Shown here in pieces: positions 1 through 9,231 of a DNA stretch of 64,000 nucleotides (the stretch's first letter is position 1; the number at the start of each line of letters is the position of its first letter). Origin of the DNA: JAQVEM01 sp964556165 (GTDB lineage: Bacteria > Actinomycetota > Humimicrobiia > Humimicrobiales > Humimicrobiaceae); assembly GCA_964556165.1 (NCBI GenBank), contig CAZKVH010000001.1, positions 62,001 to 126,000 of the forward strand, written 5' to 3'. The notes beneath the pieces are model-generated. The model was not told where the DNA came from. It ran no database searches and worked only from the letters and a program-made list of their open reading frames with translations. Made by a program: the position numbers and the translations under genes.

Positions 1-405
1 CAGCATAATTTGATAGAGGCAGCCGTAGCAGCAGAAAAGGGTGGAGCTGAGGCTATATCAATTATTAATACTGTTTTAGGGATGGCTATAGATGTTGAAA
101 CATTCAAGCCAAAACTGGCCAGTGTTGTTGGAGGGCTTTCGGGGCCGGCGATAAAGCCCATTGCCCTGGCTAAAGTTTATTCTTTAGCACGTGAAAAAAT
201 ACTGCCTGTTATTGGAATGGGCGGTATTTTTAGCTCTGAAGATGCCCTGGAATTTCTGGTGGCAGGCGCAAGTGCAATAGGTATAGGAACTGCGAATTTT
301 GTTCAGTATGATGCAGGTAAAAAAATACTGGATGGATTGCTGTCATATCTTGAGAACAGAAGAATATATGATATTAATGAAATTATAGGAAAGCTTAGAG
401 TATGA
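1..405 (+). CDS. pyrD: Dihydroorotate dehydrogenase, class 1B (C-terminal part)
   Basis: The reading frame is open from the first base, so the gene is cut by the window edge and only about the last 134 residues are seen of a usual ~305. The visible part is the FMN- and phosphate-binding half of the barrel: INTVLGMAID, GGLSGPAIKPIAL, IGMGGI and GASAIGIGTANF. These match the class 1B (PyrDB, PyrK-dependent) form, which oxidises dihydroorotate to orotate in pyrimidine synthesis. The catalytic cysteine lies in the missing part. The stop overlaps the pyrF start by 4 bases, which suggests translational coupling within a pyr operon. The class assignment comes from motif resemblance and was not tested. 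Confidence 0.93.
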   Translation, partial: QHNLIEAAVAAEKGGAEAISIINTVLGMAIDVETFKPKLASVVGGLSGPAIKPIALAKVYSLAREKILPVIGMGGIFSSEDALEFLVAGASAIGIGTANFVQYDAGKKILDGLLSYLENRRIYDINEIIGKLRV

Positions 406-1142
406 GGAACAAAAAATTATTATTAAGGGACAGGTTGATTATAAGCATCGACACCAGCAGCAGGAATGAAGTTATCAGTCTTTGTAAAAAGATATCAGGT
501 AAAGTGTCAACTTTAAAGATAGGATTGGAGCTTATATACAGTCTGGGTACCGGTATTGTAAATACTGTAAAAAGCTTTGGCTACAATGTTATGCTTGATG
601 CAAAACTTCTGGATATTCCCAATACTATAAGAGGAGCGGCGGCAGCTATATCGAATCTTGATATAAGCGCTGTTACAATTCATATTATAGGTGGCAAACA
701 GATGCTTGTAGGTGCCAGGGAGGCTTTTGAAGAAGAGGCAAAATTAAAAAGTAATTTGATGCCTGTTCTTTTTGGGGTCACTGTTCTTACCAGCCTTGAT
801 GACGTGGATATTAAAATTCTGGGATTTAAAGGAAATTTTTTAGAAACTGTTTTATCTTTATCTAAAATTGCCATAGACTCGGGCATGGACGGAGTTATAT
901 GTTCTCCTAATGAAGTAGAAATGTTGAGGGGAAATTTAGGAAGTAGTTTCTATATTGCAACTCCGGGCGTTAGGCTTCCTGAGGATGATGCAGGTGACCA
1001 GAAGAGGGTAAATACACCCCGTGATGCGATTCTAAATGGAGCAGATTTTATAATAGCAGGGCGTTCTATAACAGGTAAAAAAGATATCCCGGAAGCAGTG
1101 GATAAATTTTTGGTGGAGATAGAAAGGGGTATAAGGGGATGA
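402..1142 (+). CDS. pyrF: Orotidine 5'-phosphate decarboxylase
   Basis: This enzyme makes UMP from OMP, the last step of de novo pyrimidine synthesis. The 246-residue protein has the family's catalytic segment DAKLLDIPNT at residues 66-75, supplying the Asp-Lys-Asp triad (D66, K68, D71). It also has the phosphate-binding end ATPGVRLPEDD and IIAGRSIT near residues 200-225. The length fits the short bacterial form, not the longer ~280-residue mycobacterial type. It overlaps pyrD upstream and pyrE downstream by 4 bases each (ATGA-type junctions), so the three pyr genes are almost certainly cotranscribed. Confidence 0.96.
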   Translation: MRNKKLLLRDRLIISIDTSSRNEVISLCKKISGKVSTLKIGLELIYSLGTGIVNTVKSFGYNVMLDAKLLDIPNTIRGAAAAISNLDISAVTIHIIGGKQMLVGAREAFEEEAKLKSNLMPVLFGVTVLTSLDDVDIKILGFKGNFLETVLSLSKIAIDSGMDGVICSPNEVEMLRGNLGSSFYIATPGVRLPEDDAGDQKRVNTPRDAILNGADFIIAGRSITGKKDIPEAVDKFLVEIERGIRG

Positions 1143-1744
1143 TAGAAGTAGTAAGCCAGGTTGAAGGAATGGACGTATTTAAAATATTAAAGGAAACAGG
1201 TTCTATAATGAAGGGCCATTTTAAATTAACTTCGGGTTACCATAGCGATTATTACCTGCAGTGTGCCCGGCTTCTGCAGCATCCTGACATTACCTCGAAA
1301 CTTGCAAAAATTGCCTGGGATTTAATGGGAAAAGAAATTAATATAAAAAAAATAAGCACAATAGTATCTCCGGCAATAGGAGGAATATTGTGGGGTTATA
1401 TGCTTTCTTATATCGCAGGATGCAGAATGATTTTTGCTGAAAGAAAAAATGAAAAAATGGAATTAAGAAGAGGATTTGAATTAAAAGGCGGGGAAGAAAT
1501 TATAGTAGCCGAGGATGTTGTTACTACCGGTGGCTCGGTAAAAGAAGTAATAGATATTTGTGAGGGGTATGGTGCCAGGATAAGAGCAGTAGTAAGCATT
1601 GTAGACCGCTCGGAAAATCTTGAATTTAAATATCCTTATTACTACCTGGTTAAATTAAATATTGATAAATATAAACCTTCTGAATGTAAACTTTGCAAGG
1701 AGAAGTATCCTCTGGAGTATCCTGGCAGTAAAAAAAATATTTAA
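1139..1744 (+). CDS. pyrE: Orotate phosphoribosyltransferase
   Basis: PyrE joins orotate to PRPP to give OMP. The PRPP-binding motif of type I phosphoribosyltransferases is clear at about residues 121-134 (IIVAEDVVTTGGS). The N-terminal substrate segment FKLTSGYHSDYYLQ is also present. The protein is 201 residues and ends in a Cys-x-x-Cys tail (CKLCKEKYPLEYPGS), as in the Thermus-like and archaeal-like subgroup. ATG start, 4-base overlap with pyrF. The gene ends the pyr cluster: 88 untranslated bases follow before mihF, and a new promoter lies in that gap. Confidence 0.95.
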   Translation: MIEVVSQVEGMDVFKILKETGSIMKGHFKLTSGYHSDYYLQCARLLQHPDITSKLAKIAWDLMGKEINIKKISTIVSPAIGGILWGYMLSYIAGCRMIFAERKNEKMELRRGFELKGGEEIIVAEDVVTTGGSVKEVIDICEGYGARIRAVVSIVDRSENLEFKYPYYYLVKLNIDKYKPSECKLCKEKYPLEYPGSKKNI

Positions 1745-1766
1745 TCATTTTAATAAGCAAAAAAAG

Positions 1767-1795
1767 TTGATATTAAACATATATATTTGTATACT
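1767..1795 (+). promoter_or_regulatory. Promoter for the mihF-gmk-rpoZ operon
   Basis: A sigma-70-like promoter is visible in the only sizeable gap of this part: -35 TTGATA at 1767-1772, 17-base spacer, -10 TATACT at 1790-1795. Transcription would start near 1802, giving a leader of about 31 bases with the Shine-Dalgarno AAGGAAG before the mihF ATG. Assigned by consensus match only. Confidence 0.6.
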
Positions 1796-1832
1796 CTAAT
1801 GTATCTATTTTTTTTATTTCAAAGGAAGCTGC

Positions 1833-2153
1833 ATGTCTTTAAACAATTTAAGTGAAGATGATAGAAAAAAGGGTCTGGAGAAAGCCAGGCTGGTCAGGAA
1901 AAAAAGGGCCGGGATAAAATATATGCTCAAGGAAGAGAAAATAGATATTAATACACTTTTTAAGGACACGGAGCTATTTGAGAAATATATAAGCAATATG
2001 AAGGTTCTGGATCTGGTAAGTGCGCTGCCCGGTAATGGAAGGGTAAACGCTTTAAAGATTTTAAAGGTATTAAAAATAAGCCCCAATAAGAAGGTAGGAG
2101 GACTGGGTAAAAATCAAAAACTAGGATTTTACCAGTATTTCAAGATTAGTTAA
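1833..2153 (+). CDS. mihF: Integration host factor, actinobacterial type (MIHF)
   Basis: This 106-residue basic protein matches the actinobacterial nucleoid protein mIHF, unrelated in fold to HU/IHF. Visible hallmarks are the N-terminal helix with LSEDDRKKGLEKARLVRKKRA, the central MKVLDLVSALPGNGRVNA (a helix-two-turns-helix DNA-binding segment) and the end GGLGKNQKLGF. In characterised species it binds and bends DNA and is essential. It sits directly before gmk, the classic actinobacterial arrangement, and is the strongest lineage marker in the window. It is first gene behind the promoter at 1767-1795. ATG with AAGGAAG upstream. Confidence 0.93.
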   Translation: MSLNNLSEDDRKKGLEKARLVRKKRAGIKYMLKEEKIDINTLFKDTELFEKYISNMKVLDLVSALPGNGRVNALKILKVLKISPNKKVGGLGKNQKLGFYQYFKIS

Positions 2154-2176
2154 TCCCGTATATTTTAAGTGTTTCT

Positions 2177-2731
2177 ATGACAAGTAGAGGAAAATTGTTT
2201 ATTATTTCCGGACCTTCCGGTTCAGGTAAAAGTAGCCTGGTTAATGATATCATAAAAGAATCAGATAATTTTGTCAGGTCAGTTTCTGTTACAACGAGAC
2301 CGAGAAGGGAAGATGAGGTATACGGAAGTCACTACCACTTTATAAGCGAAGAAGAGTTTGATGATTTATTAAAGAGGGATATGTTGCTGGAATGGGCATC
2401 ATATGCAGGCTATCTGTATGGAACCCCCAAAAAATTTGTTACAGATAATCTTAAAAAAGGCAAGAATGTTATATTGGTGATTGATGTTAAGGGTGCTATG
2501 CAGGTTGTTGATAAAATAAAAGATGTTTACCTTATCTTTATTACAACTTCTTCTTTTAATGAATTAAAAGATAGAATTATAAAAAGAGGAGCCGAAAACA
2601 ATAAGGAGATAGAAGAAAGACTGGGGATTGCCAGAAGTGAGATTAAATACGAGAAATATTACGATTGCATAATTGTGAATAATAACTATAATGAAGCTCT
2701 AAATAATTTGAAAAAAGTTTTGAATGTTTGA
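2177..2731 (+). CDS. gmk: Guanylate kinase
   Basis: Guanylate kinase phosphorylates GMP to GDP with ATP. The 184-residue protein has a P-loop GPSGSGKSS at residues 12-20 and the GMP-binding block VTTRPRREDEVYGSHYHF (about residues 38-55). These are followed by the lid and the C-terminal arginine-rich helix. It lies 23 bases after mihF, and its stop codon is part of a TTGA overlapping a possible rpoZ start. Standard size and no missing key residues. Confidence 0.97.
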   Translation: MTSRGKLFIISGPSGSGKSSLVNDIIKESDNFVRSVSVTTRPRREDEVYGSHYHFISEEEFDDLLKRDMLLEWASYAGYLYGTPKKFVTDNLKKGKNVILVIDVKGAMQVVDKIKDVYLIFITTSSFNELKDRIIKRGAENNKEIEERLGIARSEIKYEKYYDCIIVNNNYNEALNNLKKVLNV

Positions 2732-2754
2732 ATAAAAGGGGGATTAACTATAAA

Positions 2755-2991
2755 GTGAAAGTGCAATATATTGATGAATTTATAAATAATGTGGACAGTA
2801 AATATAAACTATGTATCGGGGTAGCAAAAAGAGCAAGAGAACTTGGTGAGTACCTTTCAGCACAGAAGAATGTGGAGAGAATTAGTGTAATAAAGCCAAT
2901 GGTTGATATAGAATCACGTGATCCACTGGAGATTGCCTTTAATGAAATAAAAGATGGTAAAGTAACTTTTAATAAGAAGGAAAATACGTAA
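2755..2991 (+). CDS. rpoZ: RNA polymerase omega subunit
   Basis: The small omega subunit helps fold and assemble the beta' subunit of RNA polymerase. The motif VDSKYKL...AKRAREL near the N-terminus is the family signature. I chose the GTG at 2755 (78 residues) because it gives the usual N-terminal length before VDSKY and follows an AAGGGGG at 2736-2742. A TTG at 2728 in the same frame, overlapping the gmk stop, would add nine residues and has no Shine-Dalgarno. The position between gmk and coaBC is standard. Confidence 0.9.
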   Translation: MKVQYIDEFINNVDSKYKLCIGVAKRARELGEYLSAQKNVERISVIKPMVDIESRDPLEIAFNEIKDGKVTFNKKENT

Positions 2992-2993
2992 AT

Positions 2994-4220
2994 TTGACTT
3001 CTAAGGAATCAATTTTTTTTAAGAAAAATATAATTCTGGGTATTTCCGCGTCTATTGCTGCGTATAAAGCAGCTTCGATATGTAGTAAAATTACAGGTAT
3101 GGGTGCAAATGTGATTCCTGTAATGACCCCAAATGCTCTTAATTTTATATCTCCTATCACATTTAGTTCGATTTCCGGAAATAAAACAATTTTAGACCAG
3201 TTTGAAGAACAAAAAGGAATTAGCCATATATCTCTTTCTCATAGTGCCGATATTTTTTTAATTGCCCCTGCTTCAGCTGATGTTATATCAAAACTATCTC
3301 ACGGAATTGGGGACAATTTTTTGACAACTTCAGCAATAGCTGCAACATGTCCTGTCCTTATTGCGCCTGCTATGAATGAGAGCATGTTCCTTGATAGGCT
3401 TATTCAGGATAATATTAAGAGATTAGAAGAGAGTGGAAAATATTTCTTCGTGGGTCCAAAAAGTGGAAGGCTTGCCTGCGGCGAAGAGGGCATGGGAAGG
3501 CTTGAAGATGAAGATATTATAATTGAGAGACTAACCGAGCTACTAATTTACAGGGAAGACCTGAGGGATAAAAAAGTTGTAATAACCGCCGGAGGGACAA
3601 GAGAGTTTATTGATAATGTAAGATACATCTCTAACAAATCAAGCGGCAAGATGGGCTACGCTCTGGCTGAAGAGGCTTACTCCAGAGGGGCAAGTGAAGT
3701 AATTCTTATAAGTACCGCTAAAGGTCTTGCCAGTCCATATGGAGTTGTAGTTGAGAACGCGGAGAGCACAAAAGATATGAAAAAGTTGCTACTTAAATAT
3801 TTTAAAAACGTCGATATTATTATAATGGCTGCGGCCGTAAGTGATATAATACCTATAAAAAAGTATAATATTAAGCTAAAGAAAAATGATATATTACCCA
3901 GGATAGGTTTTAGGGAAAATGAGGATATCCTTGGGTTCCTGGGGGGAAAGAAGAAAAAAGACCAGTATCTTATAGGTTTTGCCGCTGAATACGGCACCGA
4001 TGATAGTGGGATTTCGGATAAATTTAAAAATAGAAATGTTGACATGGTTATTGTAAACGATATATCAAAAGAAGGGATAGGCATGGAAAGTGATTATAAC
4101 GAGGTTAGCATAATGAAAGACGGCATGTCTATAAAGAAACTTCATAAAAATAAAAAAAGAATCATTGCCAGAGGTATCTGGGATGAGATTGTAAAAAATT
4201 TTTTCGATAAGAAAATATAG
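2994..4220 (+). CDS. coaBC: Bifunctional phosphopantothenoylcysteine decarboxylase/synthase
   Basis: CoaBC carries out two steps of coenzyme A synthesis. The N-terminal flavoprotein (CoaC) half shows GISASIAAYKA, PAMNESM (residues about 123-129) and GRLACGEEGMGRL, the substrate clamp with its catalytic cysteine. The C-terminal CoaB half starts near residue 190 with VVITAGGTREFIDNVRYISN and contains the GFAAE nucleotide-binding segment. 408 residues, normal. The start is TTG at 2994, two bases after the rpoZ stop, so expression is probably coupled. metK follows after 18 bases, too little for a SAM riboswitch. Confidence 0.96.
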   Translation: MTSKESIFFKKNIILGISASIAAYKAASICSKITGMGANVIPVMTPNALNFISPITFSSISGNKTILDQFEEQKGISHISLSHSADIFLIAPASADVISKLSHGIGDNFLTTSAIAATCPVLIAPAMNESMFLDRLIQDNIKRLEESGKYFFVGPKSGRLACGEEGMGRLEDEDIIIERLTELLIYREDLRDKKVVITAGGTREFIDNVRYISNKSSGKMGYALAEEAYSRGASEVILISTAKGLASPYGVVVENAESTKDMKKLLLKYFKNVDIIIMAAAVSDIIPIKKYNIKLKKNDILPRIGFRENEDILGFLGGKKKKDQYLIGFAAEYGTDDSGISDKFKNRNVDMVIVNDISKEGIGMESDYNEVSIMKDGMSIKKLHKNKKRIIARGIWDEIVKNFFDKKI

Positions 4221-4238
4221 TATTTTATAGGAGGAATA

Positions 4239-5444
4239 ATGGTAAGGAAAAATGATTTCCTGTTTACTTCAGAATCAGTAACTGAAGGACACCCGGATAA
4301 AATGGCAGATCAAATCTCTGACGCAATTCTTGATGCCATGATAGCAGACGACCCTAAATGCAGGACTGCTATCGAAACCTTGCTCAAGACGGGAATAGTT
4401 TTTGTGGCAGGTGAAGTTACTACTTCAACTTATGTAGAGATACCAAATATAGTAAGGGAAGTGGTCAGGAACATTGGATATACAAGAGCGAAATATGGAT
4501 TTGATTGTGATACCTGTGGCGTTGTTACTTCTATTGGTAAACAATCTTCTAATATAGCACAGGGAATATCAAATGCCTATGAAGCCAGGGTCGGGAATGG
4601 TTACGAGGACGAGTTTGATTCTCAGGGCGCGGGCGATCAGGGGATGATGTTTGGCTATGCATGTAATGATACTGAAGAATTTATGCCACTGCCAATTCAA
4701 CTTGCCCATAAACTGGCCCATCGCTTATCTGAAGTTAGAAAAGCAGGAATTTTACCGTATTTAAGACCCGATGGTAAAACACAGGTAACCATAAAATATG
4801 AGAATAACAGGCCAGTTTCCGTTGAAACGATCGTGATAGCAGCCCAGCACGCACCTGATGTGGATATAGAATCCCAGATAAAACCGGATATGAAGGAGTT
4901 TGTTGTAAAACCTATTATACCTGAAGAATACCTGAGCAGGGATCTAAAACTGTTTGTTAATCCTACTGGAGAATTTACTATTGGTGGTCCAATGGGTGAT
5001 ACAGGGCTTACGGGAAGGAAAATAATTATAGATACTTATGGTGGAATGGCAAGGCATGGAGGGGGCTGTTTTTCGGGTAAGGACCCTTCAAAAGTTGATA
5101 GGTCGGCTACTTATGCGGCAAGATATGTTGCAAAGAATCTGGTAGCCAGCGGGGCTGCGGATAGACTGGAATTGCAGGTCGCCTATGCAATAGGTGTATC
5201 TCATCCTATATCAATTATGGTTGATGCGTTTGGCACCGAAAAAGTAGATACAAAAAAGATTGAAAATGCAGTAAGAGAAATATTTGATTTAAGGCCGGCA
5301 GCTATCATAAAAAATCTTGATTTGTTAAGGCCGATTTATAGAAAGACTGCTGCTTATGGACATTTTGGAAGGCATGATAGAGATTTTACATGGGAAAAAT
5401 TGGATAAGGTTGATGAAGTCAAGAGTTTCCTTGGCCTTAAATAA
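4239..5444 (+). CDS. metK: S-adenosylmethionine synthetase
   Basis: MetK makes SAM from methionine and ATP. The 401-residue protein contains SESVTEGHPDKMADQISD near the N-terminus, GAGDQGMMFGYA, and the glycine-rich phosphate loop GGGCFSGKDPSKVDRSA. Catalytic His, Asp and Lys residues are retained in these motifs. A strong Shine-Dalgarno (GGAGGA at 4230-4235) precedes the ATG. It lies between coaBC and priA, the order common in Actinomycetota. Confidence 0.98.
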   Translation: MVRKNDFLFTSESVTEGHPDKMADQISDAILDAMIADDPKCRTAIETLLKTGIVFVAGEVTTSTYVEIPNIVREVVRNIGYTRAKYGFDCDTCGVVTSIGKQSSNIAQGISNAYEARVGNGYEDEFDSQGAGDQGMMFGYACNDTEEFMPLPIQLAHKLAHRLSEVRKAGILPYLRPDGKTQVTIKYENNRPVSVETIVIAAQHAPDVDIESQIKPDMKEFVVKPIIPEEYLSRDLKLFVNPTGEFTIGGPMGDTGLTGRKIIIDTYGGMARHGGGCFSGKDPSKVDRSATYAARYVAKNLVASGAADRLELQVAYAIGVSHPISIMVDAFGTEKVDTKKIENAVREIFDLRPAAIIKNLDLLRPIYRKTAAYGHFGRHDRDFTWEKLDKVDEVKSFLGLK

Positions 5445-5476
5445 TAAATTGTTTCAAATGGATTTAATCAATTAAT

Positions 5477-7732
5477 ATGCATAAGAGATATGCAGAAGTT
5501 TACCTGGATATAAAAGCTCTTAATGTCAGCCATCCTTTTGATTATCGAATACCTTCGTTTTTAGCTCCGTACATTCACACGGGTATTATTGTGCAGGTTC
5601 CCTTTAAAGGCAGGGTAGAAGCAGGATATGTAGTTAAAACAAAAGATATATCAGAGATAAAAGATGAAGATATAAAAGACATCACAAAGATATTAGACAA
5701 TAAGCCCTTTTTTGACTCAAGGAAACTGGAGTTAATAAAGTGGATAAGTCACTACTACGTCCAACCTTTCGGAAGTGTTATAAAGTATTTTTTCCCTCCA
5801 GGCATGAAGGGGAAGAAGTCTATCCAGGGCGATGGAGTTCAGTTTAGGTTTGGATATTATGTTTTTTTAAACAGGAAAAAATATGAAGAAGTTAAGGATA
5901 GGATAAACTGGGATAGAAATTATTCAAAAAAAAGAATAGTCGATTACTTAATTTCTAATAATGGAGTTTTAAAAGAAAAGCTAATTAGAGATACCGCTTC
6001 TAACTATTCCAGCCTTAAAGATCTTGAGAATCAGAGTATTATCTCTGTAGTGAAAAAGAGGCAGAGAAGAGATTTTAAATACGATTACTATCCTTATAAA
6101 AAGGATATCAAAAAAAAGATAATATTAAATTCCTATCAGAAAGATGCAATTTCAAGAATCGGGGATTTTTTAGAAAATGGTGAGTTCCATAAGTTTTTAA
6201 TAGAGGGTGTTGCGGGAAGCGGAAAAACTGATATTTATATTGGCATCTGCAAACGGGTACTTAAAAAGAATAAAAGAGCTCTTATACTTACTCCTGAAAT
6301 TTCATTAATCCCGCAATTATTTTATAGATTTGAGTCGGAGTTTGGAGCAAGAGCCGGAGTATACCATTCCAATATGAGTGAAGCTGAAAGATATGAAAGA
6401 TGGCTTGATATCCGGGAAGATAGATTCGATATAATAATAGGGACAAGGTCTTCAATCTTCACACCTTTGAATAATTTAGGCGTAATAGTAGTTGATGAAG
6501 AGCATGACACCTCTTATAAAGAGGGAACAGGCATCCGGTATAATACCGGGGATGTATCAATTAAAATGGGGGAATTATTTAATATCCCTGTTGTTTTTGG
6601 AAGTGCGACCCCCAGCGTGGTTACCAGATACAGGGCTGAGAAGGAAAAAGACTTTACCCTTATTAGAATTCCCGTTAAGGCTCAGAGTACCAGCCCTCTT
6701 GAGATGAGTATAGTAGACCTGAAAAAGATAGACAGGAACAAAGAAGATGCTGTTATTACTGGAGAATTATTCAGGGCAATAAGAGGCGAATTAGAGAAAG
6801 AGAATAAGGTAATTGTTTTTATAAATAGAAGAGGCCATAGTAATTTTGTGATATGTAAAAAGTGCGGGCATGTTCCAAAATGTCCTGCCTGCAATCTTCC
6901 GTATAATTATCACAGTGATATTAAAAAGTTAGTATGCCACCATTGCGGGAGGGAAGAGAATTACACCGGAAAGTGCGAGGTATGTGGGTCAGAAAATATA
7001 CTTTTGCAGGGGGTTGGAATTCAGAGAGTTCAGGCAAAACTTCAGGCCAGGTTTAAAAACACACCTGTTATTAGAATGGATTCAGATGTAACCGTAGTCA
7101 AGAAATCACATCAGGAAATACTAAAGAAATTTATCTCACCGGGAGGTTCTATTCTTATAGGGACACAGATGATAGCCAAAGGACTTGATATTGAAGATGT
7201 CACACTCGTTGGAATTATTAACTGTGACAGCATGCTTGTACTTCCTGATTATCATATGAATGAGAGGGTCTATCAGCTTGTTACACAGGTGGCTGGAAGA
7301 GCAGGGAGAAGAAAAAAGGGGAAAGTGATAATACAAACATATAATCCTGAAAGCAGGATAATTAAAAGCGTACTTAAAGATGATTATGAATTGTTTTACA
7401 GTCAGGAGCTGGAGGATAGAAGAGAGCTTGCATATCCTCCTTTCTCCAATTTAATAAATATTATAGCATCTGGGAAGGATGAATCTAAAGTAAAGAAAGA
7501 CATAGATAATTTGTCTGCAAAATTAGCTAAAGTTATGGGAGATGGTAGAATTATGCTTGGTCCGGCACCTGCGCCCTTCCAGAAAATTAACTTATTTTAC
7601 AGATGGCATATAATTATAAAAGCAAAGGATATTTTTCTTCTTGCCAGTGAAATTGCCAGAGTGTTAAAAGGATTTAAAAAATTCGATGAAAATAGGATAA
7701 TAGTTGATGTGGATCCGGTATGGATTTTATAA
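5477..7732 (+). CDS. priA: Primosomal replication-restart protein PriA
   Basis: PriA reloads the replication machinery at stalled forks. From N- to C-terminus the 751-residue protein has a 3'-DNA-binding domain, a helicase core with Walker A GVAGSGKT (about residues 244-251) and DEEH, and a zinc-binding region with paired Cys-x-x-Cys motifs (about residues 459-513). Helicase motifs GTQMIAKGLD and QVAGRAGR follow. Many high-GC Actinomycetota carry a PriA homologue with a degraded ATPase site. Here the Walker A and DExH motifs look intact, so an active helicase is expected. The start is ATG. The region between PriA and def overlaps only if the far-upstream def start is used. Confidence 0.96.
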   Translation: MHKRYAEVYLDIKALNVSHPFDYRIPSFLAPYIHTGIIVQVPFKGRVEAGYVVKTKDISEIKDEDIKDITKILDNKPFFDSRKLELIKWISHYYVQPFGSVIKYFFPPGMKGKKSIQGDGVQFRFGYYVFLNRKKYEEVKDRINWDRNYSKKRIVDYLISNNGVLKEKLIRDTASNYSSLKDLENQSIISVVKKRQRRDFKYDYYPYKKDIKKKIILNSYQKDAISRIGDFLENGEFHKFLIEGVAGSGKTDIYIGICKRVLKKNKRALILTPEISLIPQLFYRFESEFGARAGVYHSNMSEAERYERWLDIREDRFDIIIGTRSSIFTPLNNLGVIVVDEEHDTSYKEGTGIRYNTGDVSIKMGELFNIPVVFGSATPSVVTRYRAEKEKDFTLIRIPVKAQSTSPLEMSIVDLKKIDRNKEDAVITGELFRAIRGELEKENKVIVFINRRGHSNFVICKKCGHVPKCPACNLPYNYHSDIKKLVCHHCGREENYTGKCEVCGSENILLQGVGIQRVQAKLQARFKNTPVIRMDSDVTVVKKSHQEILKKFISPGGSILIGTQMIAKGLDIEDVTLVGIINCDSMLVLPDYHMNERVYQLVTQVAGRAGRRKKGKVIIQTYNPESRIIKSVLKDDYELFYSQELEDRRELAYPPFSNLINIIASGKDESKVKKDIDNLSAKLAKVMGDGRIMLGPAPAPFQKINLFYRWHIIIKAKDIFLLASEIARVLKGFKKFDENRIIVDVDPVWIL

Positions 7733-7748
7733 ATTTAAGGGAGGTTTT

Positions 7749-8246
7749 ATGTCAGCCAGAGAGATTAGAAAAATAGGGGACCCGGTTTTAAGAGAAAAGA
7801 GCAAATATGTAGAAGAGATAGATGAAGGTGTGGTGAGTCTTGTTAAAGACATGGTAGATACAATGGAGAAAGAAGGTGGGGTAGGATTGGCTGCGCCACA
7901 GATAGGGGTAAGCAGGAGAGTAATTATTGTTGACATGGGCGATGAGATAAGAGCTTTTATTAACCCGGAAATAAGAATTCTTGGAAAGGAAAAAGAAGTT
8001 TCCAGGGAAGGTTGCCTGAGTGTTTATTCAATAGTGGATTTTGATGTTGAAAGATTTAAGAAAGTTGAAGTAAAAGCAAAAGATTTAAAAGGTAAAGATG
8101 TTTCTCTGGTAGCATATAATCTTGTAGCAAGAATATTCCAGCATGAGATAGACCATTTGAATGGGATTTTATATTTTGACCATCTTGATAGCAAATCAAG
8201 GAGGGCGCTTCTTTCAATGGTAAATGAGGTAAAGATGGGCATGTGA
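7749..8246 (+). CDS. def: Peptide deformylase
   Basis: Def removes the formyl group from nascent proteins. All three zinc/iron-site motifs are present: GVGLAAPQIG, EGCLSV (metal Cys) and QHEIDHLNG (two metal His and the catalytic Glu). I chose the ATG at 7749 because AAGGGAGG lies just upstream and it gives the conserved MSxREIRKIGDPVLR start (165 residues). An earlier in-frame ATG at 7704 inside priA would add 15 unlikely residues. fmt follows after 16 bases, so the two halves of the formyl-Met cycle are side by side. Confidence 0.96.
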   Translation: MSAREIRKIGDPVLREKSKYVEEIDEGVVSLVKDMVDTMEKEGGVGLAAPQIGVSRRVIIVDMGDEIRAFINPEIRILGKEKEVSREGCLSVYSIVDFDVERFKKVEVKAKDLKGKDVSLVAYNLVARIFQHEIDHLNGILYFDHLDSKSRRALLSMVNEVKMGM

Positions 8247-8262
8247 GATAAGGAGTTTTGGA

Positions 8263-9231
8263 TTGGAAATTATTTTTTTTGGTTCCTCGGATATTTCGGT
8301 TCCATTTTTAGAAGAATTGTACAGGTCACGCCATAATGTAGTTCTGGTTGTGACTAATTTCGATAAGCCTGCTGGAAGAGGAAGAAAAGTAATCTATAAT
8401 GTTGTGAAGGGAAAAGCAAGTGAATTCGGGATTGATTTTATCCAGATTAAAAAATTTAATGATGAGTTTTTAAATATCTTTAAAGAAAAAAAATGTGATG
8501 TAGCTGTCGTAGCTTCTTTCGGAAAAATACTGGACGAAAGATTACTTAGTTTAACCAGTACCAGATGGTTGAATATCCATCCTTCTATATTACCGGCTTA
8601 CAGAGGACCTACACCTATTATAAGCACTATACTTAATGGAGAAAGAGTGGGCGGTGTAAGCATAATAGAGGTTGTTCCTGAAGTTGATGCTGGTGGAATA
8701 TATGCACAGGTTAAATTTAAGGTTGAAGAAGATGATAACCGCGATAGCTACGAGAAAAAAGTTGTTATTTTTGGGAAAACAGCATTGTTAACAGTACTGG
8801 ATTTGATGGAATATAATAATCTCAAACCTTATCCCCAGGGAAATGAGGGAATAAGTTACACAAAAAAAATAAAAAAAGAAGATTTAAAAATAGACTGGGA
8901 AGAAAGCAGGGAAGCTATAATTAATAAGATAAGGGCTTTCAGTTCAAAGCCCGGTGCTTATTGTTTATGGAAAGATATAAGAATAAAGATATTAAAAGCG
9001 TCTCCGTGTTATAAATCTACAGTAGATTCTCTTTTAACCGGTTTGGAGGTTAATAAAAGTATTAAAAATGGTACAGTGGTAAGGGCTGATAAGAATTCGG
9101 GAATTCTTATCAGCTGCAAAGAGAATGAAATATTAAGAATCGAACTTTTACAGCCAGAAGGTAAAAGAATAATGTCTGCTCTGGATTTTATTAACGGATA
9201 CAGGCTAAAAGCCGGTGAAAGTCTTGGGTGA
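8263..9231 (+). CDS. fmt: Methionyl-tRNA formyltransferase
   Basis: Fmt formylates initiator Met-tRNA using 10-formyl-THF. The 322-residue protein starts at TTG 8263, seven bases after AAGGAG. It shows the Rossmann-like start IIFFGSSDISVPFLEEL and the formyl-transfer motif HPSILPAYRGPTPI, with its catalytic Asn/His region around residues 105-120. The C-terminal OB-like domain is present. The Asp of the usual (M)DAGLDTGD segment appears in PEVDAGGIYAQ, one turn shorter in charge pattern than in E. coli. It overlaps rsmB by 17 bases. Confidence 0.95.
   Translation: MEIIFFGSSDISVPFLEELYRSRHNVVLVVTNFDKPAGRGRKVIYNVVKGKASEFGIDFIQIKKFNDEFLNIFKEKKCDVAVVASFGKILDERLLSLTSTRWLNIHPSILPAYRGPTPIISTILNGERVGGVSIIEVVPEVDAGGIYAQVKFKVEEDDNRDSYEKKVVIFGKTALLTVLDLMEYNNLKPYPQGNEGISYTKKIKKEDLKIDWEESREAIINKIRAFSSKPGAYCLWKDIRIKILKASPCYKSTVDSLLTGLEVNKSIKNGTVVRADKNSGILISCKENEILRIELLQPEGKRIMSALDFINGYRLKAGESLG

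Noticed and set aside
4221..4238. SAM riboswitch before metK
   Set aside because: Only 18 bases separate coaBC and metK, far too few.
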